Assembly: GCF_923868895.1 (NCBI RefSeq)
Contig: NZ_OV350343.1
Location: forward strand, 310,001 to 374,000
Reading direction: 5' to 3'
Length of the DNA stretch: 64,000 bases
Origin: Halomonas sp. TD01
Lineage (GTDB): Bacteria > Pseudomonadota > Gammaproteobacteria > Pseudomonadales > Halomonadaceae
Below are positions 1 to 9,959 of this stretch, piece after piece (positions within the stretch are counted from its first letter, which is position 1; every line of letters starts with the position of its first letter). Below the pieces are notes generated by a model, which had not been told where the DNA came from, searched no databases, and worked only from the letters and a program-made list of their open reading frames with translations. The position numbers and the translations under genes were made by a program.

Positions 1-941
1 TTTCTTCTCTACCCGTGCGTCACGACGCTTGGGAATATCTTCATCGTCATCATCGCCGCCCACAAGAAGCCGTCCGTCCCGGGTAGTGCGCATGTAGAGG
101 TAAGGTCGTGCAGATTCCCACACCATGGTGTGGCGTAACTTACCTAACGCCTCAGGCGGTAGCGGGTCGGTGATAAGTGCATAGCTGCTGCGGTTGACGG
201 CCACCAGTTCGGGCAACCAGGCTTGCGATTCATACCCTGCGGCCATCACCACGTACTGGCAACGCAGCTTGGCACCATTAACTAGCGTCAGCGTGACGCC
301 CTGTTCATCAGGCGTCATCGTCTTCATTTGTGTGCGGTCGTATACTTCCCCACCGCGCTCAACAACCCTGGAAAACAGCTGGTACGCCATGCGGTATGGG
401 TCAATAGCGGCAGCTAACTGGGTAAGAATAGCCCCAGGTGCCACAAAGCCATACTCGGCCAACACTGCCTTGCTTTCAAGCCAGTCAGCGTCAAAGCCGT
501 GCTTTTGACGCAACGCTAACTCTTCTTTTAATAGCGCTACGTCTTCTTCATTACTGGCGTAATAAAGGCTTTTCTGGCGCTCAAAATCTACATCACCCAA
601 CCCAGCTGCCAAGGTTTCAAGCTCACCAATGGCCTCGGCACAGGCACGATAAGCAAGCAACGCATCGGCTTCCCCATAGCGCTTGGCTAACTCGTTCATA
701 TGGTATCAATTTCGTACTGCAGTAACGCCGTGCTAGCAGCCGAACTCCCCCACCCCACGTCACGACGTTCAAGCACCACCACATAATGGCCATTGCGGCT
801 AATCTCATCGGCGATTAGTGCGCCAGTAATGCCACCACCGATTATAGCAATCTCGCATTGATGGTCGCGGGTAAGCTGCGGGAAAGTTTTCAATAGGCCA
901 TTTTTGACTGCCCAAAAGGGATAACCGCTTTTCAGATCCAT
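1..941 (-). pseudogene. FAD-dependent oxidoreductase (DAO family), frameshifted and cut by window edge
   Basis: Reading leftward from the ATG at 941, the first 81 residues contain a dinucleotide-binding motif (IIGGGITGALIADEI, about residues 33-47), typical of DAO-family flavoenzymes that oxidise amines or amino acids. The frame ends in TGA at 696-698, but the next frame is open without a stop from 699 to base 1 and continues the same protein (ELAKRYGEADALLAYRAC, later GKLRHTMVWESARPYLYMR). Losing one base near 697-700 explains the break. A sequencing error, a recent mutation or reinitiation at the ATG at 699 are all possible. The C-terminus lies outside the window. The substrate is not identifiable. 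Confidence 0.75.
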
Positions 942-1070
942 CTGTTTGCCTATGCTAGGTTGCCCTAGAGTATTCTATGGATGATAGAAGTATGCTGTTA
1001 ACCATAGATGGTTCCTGACAACTTGCTCGGTAAAGCGTCTCAACGTGACTAACCCAAAAAGGAATTCCGC

Positions 1071-2078
1071 ATGATTGACCTACGCAGTGACACGGTAACC
1101 CGCCCTACCGCCGCTATGAGAGATGCCATGATGGCCGCGCCGGTTGGCGATGACGTGTGGGGCGATGATCCAACGGTTAACGCGTTTCAGGAAAAGCTAG
1201 CAGAGCAAACAGGCAAAGAAGCGGCACTGCTGTTCCCAAGCGGCACACAAAGCAACCTAGTGGCGCTAATGGCTCACTGTGAACGCGGCGATGAGTACAT
1301 TGTCGGGCAGTCCGCCCATACTTATCGCTATGAAGGCGGCGGTGCTGCAGTGTTAGGCAGTATCCAGCCACAGCCTATTGAAAATGCCGCCGATGGCAGC
1401 TTGCCATTGGAAAAAATCAGTGCAGCGGTAAAAGCCGATGATTTCCATTTTGCGCGCACAAAGCTGCTAGCGCTAGAAAACACCATCGGCGGCAAAGTGC
1501 TAAACGCAGACTACGTATTAAAGGCCACTGAGCTTGCCCGGGAACGTGGGCTGGCAACGCACTTAGACGGCGCGCGACTATTTAATGCAGCAGTAGCCAC
1601 TGATGCCTCACTCAAGCAGCTCTGTTTGCCGTTTGACAGCGTCTCGCTATGCTTTTCGAAAGGCCTGGGCGCTCCCATCGGCTCTGCCTTAGTGGGCTCG
1701 CAAGCATTGATCGACCGCGCACGTCGCTGGCGTAAAATGGTCGGTGGTGGCATGCGCCAATCAGGCATTATCGCCGCCGCCTGCCAGTATGCTCTGGAGC
1801 ATCACGTAACTGACTTATCCCATGACCACCACCGTGCAGCACGCTTGGCAGAAGGTTTGGCAAAGCTGCCCGGCGTCGAGATTACTGCTCAAGCAACCAA
1901 TATGGTGTTCACGCATTTTCCCGACGAACATGTGAAGCCGCTCTCCGCTTGGCTAAAAGAGCATGGCATTTTAATTGAGCTACTCTACGCCACGCGTTTT
2001 GTTGTCCACCGGGATATTGATGATACTGATATCGATAAAGTAATAGCTGTGATGCAAAGCTATTTCAGTCGCCACTAA
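1071..2078 (+). CDS. ltaE: low-specificity L-threonine aldolase
   Basis: A PLP-dependent aldolase that cleaves L-threonine or L-allo-threonine to glycine and acetaldehyde in the cytoplasm. It is 335 aa, the usual length, and opens with the family signature [13 protein letters not shown]. The PLP-binding lysine lies in [14 protein letters not shown] (about residues 194-207), and the conserved LDGARLFNA precedes it. AAGGAA lies just upstream of the ATG. It diverges from the broken oxidoreductase; the 129-bp gap must hold both promoters. Confidence 0.93.
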   Translation: MIDLRSDTVTRPTAAMRDAMMAAPVGDDVWGDDPTVNAFQEKLAEQTGKEAALLFPSGTQSNLVALMAHCERGDEYIVGQSAHTYRYEGGGAAVLGSIQPQPIENAADGSLPLEKISAAVKADDFHFARTKLLALENTIGGKVLNADYVLKATELARERGLATHLDGARLFNAAVATDASLKQLCLPFDSVSLCFSKGLGAPIGSALVGSQALIDRARRWRKMVGGGMRQSGIIAAACQYALEHHVTDLSHDHHRAARLAEGLAKLPGVEITAQATNMVFTHFPDEHVKPLSAWLKEHGILIELLYATRFVVHRDIDDTDIDKVIAVMQSYFSRH

Positions 2079-2098
2079 TTAGTTAGCGACAGTGCCTG

Positions 2099-2710
2099 TC
2101 AAAGCAACGTAGACCCCAGGGCCAAGTGTATAGCAATAGCCGCCATCATCAGGCCAATTAGCCCATCAATAGTACGCCACGCTCCCGGGCGGGAAAGCCA
2201 AGGCGAAAGCGCGGCCCCGCCCCACGCCAGCAGGCTGAACCACATAACAGAGGCAGTCGATGCACCTGCAACGAACACTCCGGCACTTTCTTGCTGGGCA
2301 CCAATGGCAGGAATTAACAATAGCGTGTCCAGATACACTTGGGGGTTCAGTACTGTAACGGCCAAGGTTGCCAGTAGCACTCCGCGCAAGCTCCGAGCTT
2401 TTACGCCACCCGCCTGCAACCCTTCGCGCCCGCTAACAGCCCGCAGTAATGCCTGAGCGGCCAACCAGCTTAAAAACACCACGCCTACCCAGCGCATGGC
2501 TTCCATCGCATTTGGCATCGTCAGTAAAAACGCGCTGGCACCAAACATACCGGCAGTTAGCAAGATAATATCCGCGCTCATACACAACCCAGCTGACCAC
2601 CAGTGGTATTCACGACGCACTGCCAACCCCAGCACGTAAGCATTTTGCGCCCCGATAGCCATGATGATCCCGCCAGATACCACTAAGCCCGTTAAGTAGC
2701 TTTCCCACAT
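2099..2710 (-). CDS. argO: LysE/ArgO-family amino acid exporter
   Basis: A 203-aa inner-membrane protein of the LysE/ArgO family, which exports basic amino acids, mainly arginine. Evidence is the N-terminal GLVVSGGIIMAIGAQNAYVLGLAVRR, with the family GxQNAYVL motif, and about six hydrophobic segments. In E. coli argO is activated by the LysR regulator ArgP; an ArgP-like gene lies in this window at 10080-10946, about 7.4 kb away, so regulation in trans is a reasonable inference. It converges with ltaE, the stops being about 20 bp apart. A lysine or other exporter in the same family cannot be excluded. Confidence 0.85.
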   Translation of the reverse strand: MWESYLTGLVVSGGIIMAIGAQNAYVLGLAVRREYHWWSAGLCMSADIILLTAGMFGASAFLLTMPNAMEAMRWVGVVFLSWLAAQALLRAVSGREGLQAGGVKARSLRGVLLATLAVTVLNPQVYLDTLLLIPAIGAQQESAGVFVAGASTASVMWFSLLAWGGAALSPWLSRPGAWRTIDGLIGLMMAAIAIHLALGSTLL

Positions 2711-2820
2711 TGCCCTGCCCCCAGTGTCAGAATAAGTGACGCTTTAAAGAATCGTGGCACTAAGGTAACGGGCAATCTGAATAACTAAAAATCATCCTGC
2801 TAATAGGGCATTAGTTTTAC

Positions 2821-4821
2821 TTATAGTCGCCGCAGCCCCCACATAAAGTAGGCACCGCCAACCAAGGAAGCGACCAAGCCTGCCGGTATCTCATAAGGGA
2901 AAATAATCTGACGGCCCACCCAGTCGGCCAACACCATCAATAACATGCCGGTTAACGCGGCCCCCAGCAGATGCTGCCCTGCCCGAGAGAAGCCCAGCAG
3001 GCGTGCCATATGCGGCGCCAGCAGGCCAATAAACGAAAGCGGCCCCACCACCAGGGTGGCGCAGGCAGTTAGCAGTGCTACCAACAGCAGTAACGCTAAA
3101 CGAGCACGGTTGAGCGTTAACCCAAGGGCCTTGGCCGTCGGTGCGCCCAAGGGCAAGATATCTAGCCAGCGGGTAAAGGGCAGCGTAACCAGCGCCAGTA
3201 CAGCGGCAATACCCCCCACAACTATCGCATTGGTGACATCTACGTAATAGGTGGAGCCCGCCAGCCAGGCAATCACCTGCTGGCCTCGCGGGTCGCCGCC
3301 TGCCAGCATCACGCTGCGCACTGCATCAAACAGTGCACTGACCGCCACCCCGGTAAGCAGCAAACGTTCGGGGAGATAACCGCTCTTGCGGTTGATAACG
3401 ACCAACACTAACAGCGTTGCAAAAGCCCCCAGGGTACCTACGCCAATCAACATCATGTTGGTGGGCGCGGGCAGTAAGAAAATCCCCAAAATTAGCGCAA
3501 TGGCGCAGCCTCCGCTGATACCCAACACTTCAGGGCTGGCCATGGGGTTAGCGGAAAGTCGCTGAAGAATAGTGCCTGCAATCGCCAGCATTAATCCACT
3601 GGCCGCAGCCGCCATTACCCGAGGAAAACGCCACTGCATAACACCCCAGTGATGGGGCGCTAGCCAATACCAACCGTCCACCCCCTGGCCGACTAACAAC
3701 CCAAGCACTGTCGCGGCCAGCAACGCGATCAGTAAACCGGTAGCCAAGCGTGACGGTGCAGGATGGCGATTGGCGAAAACGCCCGCACCTTTCGGTGGCC
3801 GATCGCCCTGCAGCTTCAAACGCGGAATCAGCCACATTAAAAGCGGTGCACCCAGCGCACCGGTAATCGCCCCAGTAGGAATAAAGGCCGCTGCCATGCC
3901 AGAGAACTGCTGAAGCAATAGGTCAGTGGTGGCCAACAGCACGGCTCCCAGCAACGTCGACCAAAGCAGCCGCGGCCCTAAGCGCCGCGCACCCGCCATA
4001 CGCACAATATTGGGTGCCGCTAAGCCAATAAAGCCGATGATACCCACCACGCTAACGATGCTACCGGTAATAAAAACCGCCAGCCCCATCCCCGCAAAGC
4101 GTAAATAGGTTAGCGAGACCCCCAGGCTCTTAGCACTGGCATCGTCCAACTCCAGCACCGCTAGGGGGCGCAGCAGAAACCATGCTGCCACGCAACTAAT
4201 TGCCAACCGAGGCCAGAGAATCGCAACGCCATCCCAACCGTTCTGCGCCAGCGAACCAGCGCCCCAGATCAGCAGCCCAGAGAGCGCCTCGTGGTTATAC
4301 AGCAGTAGCGCTGTAGAAAGCGCCCCTAAATACAGATTCACCACCAGCCCCGCCAACACTACTACGATCGGCGCCAATCCACGCCGCCAGGAAAGCAGGA
4401 AAACTAACCCCACCGCCAACGCACCACCCAGTAAAGCGACCCACTCACGTCCCATCGCTAATAGCCCAGGGGTCATCAAGGTGGCGGTCATAAGCGCAAG
4501 GTTGGCACCCGATGCCACCCCTAAAGTTGTCGGCGATGCCAGCGGGTTGCGCAACACCTGCTGCATCAGCACCCCCGCTAACCCCAAGCCGCCACCAGCT
4601 AGTAGCGCGATCGAAAGGCGCGGCCACCACGCATAGTAAAGCAATAGTTCGTCAACGTTTTCGAAGGAGGGCGCCACTAATGCCTGCAGACCCAGCGTAA
4701 AACCACCCTGCCCCTTCAGGCCCACCCAGAACAGCACCACCATCGGCAGGCTAAGTAGAAAGCAAGCTTTCGCGGGCGATATTCCTCCTATTCGCTGGGC
4801 AAATCGCGCGCCACCTAACAT
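2821..4821 (-). CDS. fhuB: ferric-hydroxamate ABC transporter permease FhuB (fused double permease)
   Basis: Inner-membrane permease for hydroxamate siderophores. At about 666 aa it is twice the size of ordinary FecCD permeases, as expected for FhuB: each half carries its own set of about ten membrane segments and repeats the FecCD signatures ([18 protein letters not shown] in the first half; [22 protein letters not shown] in the second). I chose the ATG at 4821, with AAGAGG about nine bases upstream, over an in-frame GTG at 4851. It diverges from a siderophore-interacting reductase across a Fur-like site. The ATPase lies apart at 9192, and no FhuD binding protein is in view, so substrate capture must be encoded elsewhere. 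Confidence 0.9.
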   Translation of the reverse strand: MLGGARFAQRIGGISPAKACFLLSLPMVVLFWVGLKGQGGFTLGLQALVAPSFENVDELLLYYAWWPRLSIALLAGGGLGLAGVLMQQVLRNPLASPTTLGVASGANLALMTATLMTPGLLAMGREWVALLGGALAVGLVFLLSWRRGLAPIVVVLAGLVVNLYLGALSTALLLYNHEALSGLLIWGAGSLAQNGWDGVAILWPRLAISCVAAWFLLRPLAVLELDDASAKSLGVSLTYLRFAGMGLAVFITGSIVSVVGIIGFIGLAAPNIVRMAGARRLGPRLLWSTLLGAVLLATTDLLLQQFSGMAAAFIPTGAITGALGAPLLMWLIPRLKLQGDRPPKGAGVFANRHPAPSRLATGLLIALLAATVLGLLVGQGVDGWYWLAPHHWGVMQWRFPRVMAAAASGLMLAIAGTILQRLSANPMASPEVLGISGGCAIALILGIFLLPAPTNMMLIGVGTLGAFATLLVLVVINRKSGYLPERLLLTGVAVSALFDAVRSVMLAGGDPRGQQVIAWLAGSTYYVDVTNAIVVGGIAAVLALVTLPFTRWLDILPLGAPTAKALGLTLNRARLALLLLVALLTACATLVVGPLSFIGLLAPHMARLLGFSRAGQHLLGAALTGMLLMVLADWVGRQIIFPYEIPAGLVASLVGGAYFMWGLRRL

Positions 4822-4941
4822 AGCGAACAACCTCTTGTCATAGCCGGGCACATCGCCAAGCGAGGCGTGATAGGCAGCAGCGTCATTGTCTTAGCCCTGG
4901 TCTTTTCTGGAGTTGATGATTGAATTATCAACAAATATTCT

Positions 4942-4960
4942 AAATGATAATAATTAGCAC
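4942..4960. promoter_or_regulatory. Fur-box-like site between fhuB and siderophore-interacting protein
   Basis: The 19 bases AAATGATAATAATTAGCAC resemble the Fur consensus GATAATGATAATCATTATC. They lie in the only gap between two divergent iron-uptake genes, so one Fur dimer could repress both when iron is plentiful. Inferred from sequence match and context only. Confidence 0.65.
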
Positions 4961-4995
4961 TACAATTAACACCTTTATTAATGGAGACAGCTACG

Positions 4996-5961
4996 ATGGC
5001 GGCCAAGCAGAGCTACCAGCTTTTCGATATCACCTTAGCTCGGCGCACCCAAGTCAGCGCCTCGTTAGTTAAATTCACGTTTAGCGGTCCTAACGTCAGC
5101 CACATGGCGACCTACGCACCAGATCAGCGCATCAAACTGTTCTTTCCAGAAGGTGATGGCACTCTCGACCCACTATTTGAGATCGCTAAACGGGAAGAAA
5201 ATGATTGGTACGATGCCTACCGCGCCTTGCCCGATGCCCAGCGGCCCGCCGCGCGCACTTATACCATTCGCGCGCTCCGCTCAGAACAGGCCGAGGTAGA
5301 TGTAGAGTTCGTTTTGCACGGCGACAATGGGCCTGCATCACGCTGGGCAATGCGCGCCCGAACAGGTGACCGCTTAGTCATGGCAGCCCCCGTCGCCAAT
5401 GCGGAAGGCCCAAAACAGGGTTACGAATGGAAACCGCCTAAGGACGTGCGACGTATCCTGATTATCGCCGACGAAACGGCGCTTCCCGCCGCCGCTGGCA
5501 TACTCGAAGCGCTTGACGATTTACCTCTCATAGCCAACGTCGAAGCGCTTTTTGAAGTCCCTCGTAGCGACGATGTTCAACCACTGCCCCAGGTCGCCAA
5601 GCTGCGCTGGCTAGCGCGTGATGGAGAGCCCCACAGCAAGCATGGCGAGCTGCTGCTGAGAGCATTGCGCGATATCGATTTACAAAAAGAGATTGCTGCT
5701 CTGGGGGGCAGTCCTGCGACTCATGGCAGTAAAGATAAAAACAGCGAGGATGAACTGGATCATGATGAACTGGGTCAGGATGAAAACGCCCCGCTCTGGG
5801 AACCCGCCACTCAGGACAACAGCGCCCCCTTCTACGCCTGGATCGCTGCTGAAACCAAGGTCGCCATGACGCTGCGCCGCTACCTGATTAACGAGTGCGG
5901 TTTACCCAAACAGTACGTCACCAGCATGGGCTACTGGCGACTGGGTAAGGCCAATGGCTAA
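4996..5961 (+). CDS. siderophore-interacting protein (FAD-dependent ferric reductase, SIP family)
   Basis: Cytoplasmic flavoprotein that reduces imported ferric siderophores to release iron (SIP/ViuB family). Evidence: RTYTIRAL (FAD-binding beta-barrel motif), the following DVEFVLHGDNGPASRWA, then ILIIADETALPAAAGILE and a C-terminal AWIAAETKVAMTLRRYL helix and GYWRLGKA end. I chose the second ATG (4996) because GGAGA lies eight bases upstream; the ATG at 4981 has no Shine-Dalgarno sequence. Unusual is an acidic, Asp/Glu-rich insertion (about residues 230-265) between the NAD-binding core and the C-terminal helix. It diverges from fhuB, which fits a uptake-then-reduction pathway. Confidence 0.92.
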   Translation: MAAKQSYQLFDITLARRTQVSASLVKFTFSGPNVSHMATYAPDQRIKLFFPEGDGTLDPLFEIAKREENDWYDAYRALPDAQRPAARTYTIRALRSEQAEVDVEFVLHGDNGPASRWAMRARTGDRLVMAAPVANAEGPKQGYEWKPPKDVRRILIIADETALPAAAGILEALDDLPLIANVEALFEVPRSDDVQPLPQVAKLRWLARDGEPHSKHGELLLRALRDIDLQKEIAALGGSPATHGSKDKNSEDELDHDELGQDENAPLWEPATQDNSAPFYAWIAAETKVAMTLRRYLINECGLPKQYVTSMGYWRLGKANG

Positions 5962-6115
5962 ATCTTCGCCTGCTCCGCCCTAGCGAAGCTCTGCACGCGA
6001 CGGGTTCAACTGACCATCGCTGTCATCGCCATGTCATGGATGGTTAGTTACCTTTATCAAACACTTCAGTAACAGCCGTACACGCTCAGCGCGACGTCCA
6101 GTCAGGAGAAACTAC

Positions 6116-6913
6116 ATGCTTGAGAATGAAAACAGCTTGCTGGAAACAGTTAAGCAAGCTGCCTATGAGGCTGGCGCGCTGTTGCGCGAGGGGTATTCGC
6201 AAAAGGGACGGATTGCATTTGAGCAAAAGGGGGCATCTGACTTTGTTAGCTACTACGATACTGCAGCCGAGAATATCATTATCGACTGCATCAGCAGCGC
6301 TTTTCCCGATATTGCGTTCCTCGGCGAAGAAAGCGGTCTGGCCCCCACCGATAGCGACTACACCGTGATCATAGACCCCCTTGATGGCACCAGCAATTTT
6401 CTACATGGAGTGCCTCACTTCTCGGTGTCGATCGCAGTCACCAAGGGTGATGTGCTGATCATCGGCGTTGTCTATCAACCACTGCTTGATGAGATGCTAT
6501 GGGCAGGCCAAGGCGCAGGCGCTTTTCTCAATGATCGCCCGTTAACAACACCAGCCCCTCGCCCACTGACTGAGATGCTGGTGAGCACCTGCCTGCCCTA
6601 CCATGACAAAGGCGACTGCGCGATAGCCCTAAATCAACTCGCCACTCTAATGCCTCAGGTGGCAGGCATCCGCAGTCCTGGCTCAGCGGCGCTAGAAATT
6701 GCCTACCTCAGTCTAGGCCGTTTCGATGCCTTTTGGTCTCAGGGCGCTAAGCTCGACTTTTGGGATATCGCCGCTGGCATTGTGATTTCCCGAGAAGCTG
6801 GTTACACCGTCACAGACCTCACTGGCGAGCCAAATCCTGCTCAATGGAATAGCCTAATTGCAGCGCACCCTGAGCGGCATAGCCAACTGCTAGCGTATTT
6901 AACCTCTTACTGA
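6116..6913 (+). CDS. inositol monophosphatase family protein
   Basis: A 265-aa Mg2+-dependent sugar-phosphatase-fold enzyme. Metal-binding motifs are in place: GEES (about residues 70-73), DPLDGTSNFLHG (about 91-102) and the C-terminal WDIAAGIVISREAG. Family members hydrolyse myo-inositol 1-phosphate (SuhB), 3'-phosphoadenosine phosphates (CysQ) or histidinol phosphate. The sequence is not close enough to choose, although the DPLDGTxNF form suits SuhB-like enzymes. CAGGAG lies just upstream of the ATG. It stands alone between the reductase and the ribosomal-protein pair. Confidence 0.88.
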   Translation: MLENENSLLETVKQAAYEAGALLREGYSQKGRIAFEQKGASDFVSYYDTAAENIIIDCISSAFPDIAFLGEESGLAPTDSDYTVIIDPLDGTSNFLHGVPHFSVSIAVTKGDVLIIGVVYQPLLDEMLWAGQGAGAFLNDRPLTTPAPRPLTEMLVSTCLPYHDKGDCAIALNQLATLMPQVAGIRSPGSAALEIAYLSLGRFDAFWSQGAKLDFWDIAAGIVISREAGYTVTDLTGEPNPAQWNSLIAAHPERHSQLLAYLTSY

Positions 6914-6993
6914 TAAATGGCCAATGACACCACTGAACTCCAGCGTTTTCCTATTCGTTGGTGCAAACTAGCCGCTGCTATAAACAGCCCCGC

Positions 6994-7134
6994 TTATTTT
7001 TTGTGCTTGCCTCCCTGGCGCGCTTTGAAACGAGGATTCGTCTTACAAATAACATAGAGCCGCCCGCGACGCTTGACCACTTGGCAATCAGGATGGCGGG
7101 TTTTGGTGGACTTAAGTGAGCTAAGTACTTGCAC
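6994..7134 (-). CDS. rpmJ: 50S ribosomal protein L36, type B (zinc-independent)
   Basis: A 46-codon gene with a GTG start at 7134 and GGAG seven bases upstream. The product begins [20 protein letters not shown], then has [20 protein letters not shown] and a lysine-rich tail, closely matching the YkgO-type L36 paralogue. The C-C-C-H zinc ribbon of type A L36 is absent; only two cysteines are present. It starts 12 bp after the L31 type B stop and surely shares its transcript. In E. coli the equivalent ykgM-ykgO pair is induced by zinc starvation through Zur, letting ribosomes replace zinc-binding L31 and L36. Confidence 0.9.
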   Translation of the reverse strand: MQVLSSLKSTKTRHPDCQVVKRRGRLYVICKTNPRFKARQGGKHKK

Positions 7135-7146
7135 GCTATATCTCCG

Positions 7147-7416
7147 CTATTTGGCGTCAGGGGGCTGGCGCAAAACCCTGCCGAAGCGCTGTTGGAAACG
7201 TGCCACCCGGCCTTCTGCGGAAACTCTGCGCTGCTCGCCGGTATAGAAAGGGTGGGAAGCACTAGAAACATCTAGGTCAATCAATGGATAGGTCTTGCCA
7301 TCTTCCCAGACAATTATCTGCTGTGAGGTGCAGGTAGAACGGATCCGGAAAGTGGTGCCACAGCTGGTATCGCGGAACACAACGTAGTCATAGGCAGGAT
7401 GAATCCCCTTTCGCAT
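7147..7416 (-). CDS. rpmE2: 50S ribosomal protein L31, type B (zinc-independent)
   Basis: An 89-aa protein starting MRKGIHPAYDYVVFRDTS and containing the L31 signature DVSSASHPFYTG and RFQQRFG. It is longer than type A L31 and lacks the CxxC zinc ligands (the only cysteines are at about 19 and 29), so it is the zinc-free paralogue. I chose the ATG at 7416 because AAGGAG lies six bases upstream; an in-frame extension to 7458 has no such support. It leads a two-gene operon with L36 type B, and the upstream gap carries metalloregulator-like palindromes. The expected role is ribosome remodelling that frees zinc. Confidence 0.92.
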   Translation of the reverse strand: MRKGIHPAYDYVVFRDTSCGTTFRIRSTCTSQQIIVWEDGKTYPLIDLDVSSASHPFYTGEQRRVSAEGRVARFQQRFGRVLRQPPDAK

Positions 7417-7438
7417 GTTCGACTCCTTCAATTTAATT

Positions 7439-7479
7439 GATATGAGATAACATACCAATTAAATATGATTCTCATTAGC
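7439..7479 (-). promoter_or_regulatory. putative Zur- and Fur-like operator sites upstream of rpmE2-rpmJ
   Basis: Two adjacent palindrome-like stretches precede rpmE2. On the minus strand, TATGTTATCTCATATC (within 7439-7456) carries the TGTTAT...ATA core typical of Zur sites. GCTAATGAGAATCATATTT (7461-7479) matches most positions of the Fur consensus. Zur control is known for this gene pair in other bacteria; the second site suggests, but does not prove, additional iron control. Confidence 0.45.
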
Positions 7480-7578
7480 ATGTAAAGATTGTCTTAGAAG
7501 ATCACGATTGTCATCGAAGAACGCGTAAGTCCTGCCTACACTCAAAACACCCACTTTGCGGCACAGAGAATTTCGTTG

Positions 7579-8904
7579 ATGACCTATTCTGATTTTCTAA
7601 CCACCACACTTGTCGTCGGTGGCCTGCTGGCCGCTAACACCGTTCATGCCCAAGAAGCGACAGACTCGGAGGATGCCCTGATTAGCGCAGCACAGCAGGT
7701 AACGCTAGGGCCGCGCCCGTTGTTCTTGGTAAATGATATGAGCACAGATAACGATCACGAGCGTGCTCTGAAAGCTTCTTTATTGAACTGCGCTGCTGAG
7801 CAAACCCAGTGGCAACGGTCTCCATTGACGATTGGGCATCGTGGCGCGCCGTTACAGTTTCCTGAACATACCCTTGAATCGTATATTGCTGGCGCTCAAG
7901 GTGGTGCAGGCATTCTGGAGTGCGATGTCACCTTCACCGCCGATGAGGAGCTCGTCTGCCGCCATTCCCAGTGCGACTTACACTACACCACCAACATCGT
8001 CGAGACAGACTTAGCTGCAAAATGCAGCGTGCCTCCCGTTGTTGATGAAGCCAATGACCAGCTAATGAATGCGGCAGATATTCGCTGCTGTACAAGCGAC
8101 ATTACCTTGGCTGAATTTCGCAGCCTGCAAGGCACCATGGAGGGAGTAAACACCGATGCCACCACCCTCGAAGAGTATCTTTCAGGCACGCCTGAGTGGC
8201 GCACAGAGCTTTATGCTACCCGCGGCACATTGATGAGCCATGCCGACAGTATTGCTCTCTTTCAGAAGCTTGGAGTGCAGATGACCCCAGAACTGAAAGC
8301 GCCTGAGGTAGAGATGCCGTTTACGCCAGAGTTCACGCAGCAGGCATACGCACAAAAAATGATAGATGAGTACAAAGCGGCAGGCATTCGCCCTAACAAT
8401 GTGCTCCCGCAGTCGTTCAATCTGGATGATGTACTTTATTGGATTGAGCATGAGCCAGAATTTGCTAAGCAGGCAGTTTACTTGGATGGCCGCTACAGCG
8501 ATGAAGGCTTTGATCACACTAACCCTGATACGTGGCAGCCAAGCATGCAGTCGCTGGTGGAAAGCGGTGTCCAAATTATTGCTCCACCTACCTGGATGCT
8601 GGTCGAAGAGAACCCAGCGTTTGGCAATGACGGGCAGGAAAGGCGCCTACAACCTTCACTTTATGCCCAGCGCGCCCGGGAAGCAGGCCTAGCCATAATT
8701 ACCTGGACACTTGAGCGCTCGGGGCCGCTGGGGGAAGGCAGACAGTGGTACCACAGCACCACTGAAGATGTCATTAAGCGTGATGGCGACAAACTGATCA
8801 CCCTGGACGCCCTCGTCAATGAAGTGGGAGTCATCGGCGTATTCAGCGATTGGCCCGCCACAGTTGCTTTCTATGACAACTGTTCCCAGCGGGGGGCTCC
8901 ATGA
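7579..8904 (+). CDS. secreted glycerophosphodiester phosphodiesterase family protein
   Basis: About 441 aa with an N-terminal signal peptide ending near VHAQ. The GDPD catalytic set is visible: [21 protein letters not shown] and VCRHSQ. The enzyme should act in the periplasm, hydrolysing glycerophosphodiesters to glycerol 3-phosphate and an alcohol. It is longer than GlpQ (about 330 aa) because of a cysteine-containing insertion after the VCRHS motif ([13 protein letters not shown] to IRCCTSD) seen in long extracellular GDPDs. I prefer the ATG at 7579 over an adjacent TTG; the Shine-Dalgarno sequence (AGAGAA) is weak. A strong hairpin follows at 8972. Confidence 0.87.
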   Translation: MTYSDFLTTTLVVGGLLAANTVHAQEATDSEDALISAAQQVTLGPRPLFLVNDMSTDNDHERALKASLLNCAAEQTQWQRSPLTIGHRGAPLQFPEHTLESYIAGAQGGAGILECDVTFTADEELVCRHSQCDLHYTTNIVETDLAAKCSVPPVVDEANDQLMNAADIRCCTSDITLAEFRSLQGTMEGVNTDATTLEEYLSGTPEWRTELYATRGTLMSHADSIALFQKLGVQMTPELKAPEVEMPFTPEFTQQAYAQKMIDEYKAAGIRPNNVLPQSFNLDDVLYWIEHEPEFAKQAVYLDGRYSDEGFDHTNPDTWQPSMQSLVESGVQIIAPPTWMLVEENPAFGNDGQERRLQPSLYAQRAREAGLAIITWTLERSGPLGEGRQWYHSTTEDVIKRDGDKLITLDALVNEVGVIGVFSDWPATVAFYDNCSQRGAP

Positions 8905-8971
8905 GCGGTACAGCCAGCTGCTAGCTTGTTGGACTACCTGCCGACAAACGACCAACGCCACTACTTATCTC

Positions 8972-9004
8972 ATCGGCTAGGCTCTCAAACAGAGTCTAGC
9001 TGAT
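8972..9004. terminator. 14-bp hairpin downstream of the GDPD gene
   Basis: ATCGGCTAGGCTCT and AGAGTCTAGCTGAT pair fully in RNA if two G-U pairs are allowed, around the loop CAAAC. No T-run follows on either strand, so it may end transcription only weakly or instead protect the mRNA 3' end. Confidence 0.5.
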
Positions 9005-9130
9005 AGTGGCCTCCCACTCACCTATGCCTCCTTACGCTGCATACTCCCACACTACTTACTTACCCCCGCTGCTCAAACCCCCCCACTGTTTAATAAGGCT
9101 GTCGGTGTAAATCTTTTCATTTTTTTATTA

Positions 9131-9149
9131 AAAATGAGAACCATTAGCA
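9131..9149. promoter_or_regulatory. Fur-box-like site upstream of fhuC
   Basis: AAAATGAGAACCATTAGCA resembles the Fur consensus GATAATGATAATCATTATC and lies about 43 bp before the fhuC start, a normal promoter distance. It would place the distant fhuC under the same iron control as fhuB. Confidence 0.65.
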
Positions 9150-9191
9150 CTAGAATAGGGCCATTCTTAACCTTATCGCCAGGAGTGATTC

Positions 9192-9959
9192 ATGTTCGAG
9201 GTCAAAGGTGCCACCTTTGAAATCAATGGCAAACCGATTCTAACGCCCATTGAGCATACCTTTCATGAGGGCAAGGTTTACGGCCTGATTGGCCATAACG
9301 GTTCGGGAAAATCAACACTGATTAAGCTGTTGGCCCAGCAGCAGCCCACCAGCCAGGGAGAGATTCACTTTGACCAGCGCCCTCTCAGCGATTGGGGTAA
9401 TCGAGAGTTCGCACGCCAGGTAGCTTACTTACCACAGCATTTGCCTAGTGCTGAAAGCCTGACTGGGCGCGAGCTGGTCAGCTTTGGTCGCTATCCATGG
9501 CACGGGCTACTGGGTCGCCATACACAGAAAGATAAAGATGCCGTAGAACGCGCCATAGCGTTAACCCATACAGAGGCATTTGCCGACCGACTAGTCGATA
9601 CGCTCTCTGGCGGCGAACGCCAGCGGGTGTGGCTGGCGATGCTACTCGCCCAGGGAAGTCGTTTTCTACTCCTTGATGAGCCGCTAGCAGCGCTGGACAT
9701 CGCCCACCAAATTGAGGTGCTAGCGCTGGTTCGCAAGCTATGTGATGATCTAAACCTTGGCGTTATAATTGTGCTACACGATATCAATATGGCCTCGCGT
9801 TACTGCGATGAATTGATGGCACTGCACAGCGGCCGTCTGCTAGCCCACGGCACGCCTGGCGATATGATGTGCGACAGCACCTTAGAAGCGATTTACGGCC
9901 TCCCCATGCAGGTGATGAAGCATCCCAATGGAGAGCACAACATTGCCGTGGCCCAATAA
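9192..9959 (+). CDS. fhuC: ferric-hydroxamate ABC transporter ATP-binding protein FhuC
   Basis: A 255-aa ABC ATPase that powers siderophore import. Walker A is GHNGSGKST, the Q-loop region is VAYLPQHLP, the signature is LSGGERQR and Walker B is FLLLDEPLAALD; GRYPWHGLLGR is typical of iron-siderophore ATPases. AGGAG lies six bases before the ATG, with a Fur-like site upstream. The natural partner is FhuB at 2821-4821; separation of fhuC from fhuB by the L31/L36, phosphatase and phosphodiesterase genes is unlike the usual fhuCDB order. It ends shortly before argP. Confidence 0.9.
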   Translation: MFEVKGATFEINGKPILTPIEHTFHEGKVYGLIGHNGSGKSTLIKLLAQQQPTSQGEIHFDQRPLSDWGNREFARQVAYLPQHLPSAESLTGRELVSFGRYPWHGLLGRHTQKDKDAVERAIALTHTEAFADRLVDTLSGGERQRVWLAMLLAQGSRFLLLDEPLAALDIAHQIEVLALVRKLCDDLNLGVIIVLHDINMASRYCDELMALHSGRLLAHGTPGDMMCDSTLEAIYGLPMQVMKHPNGEHNIAVAQ

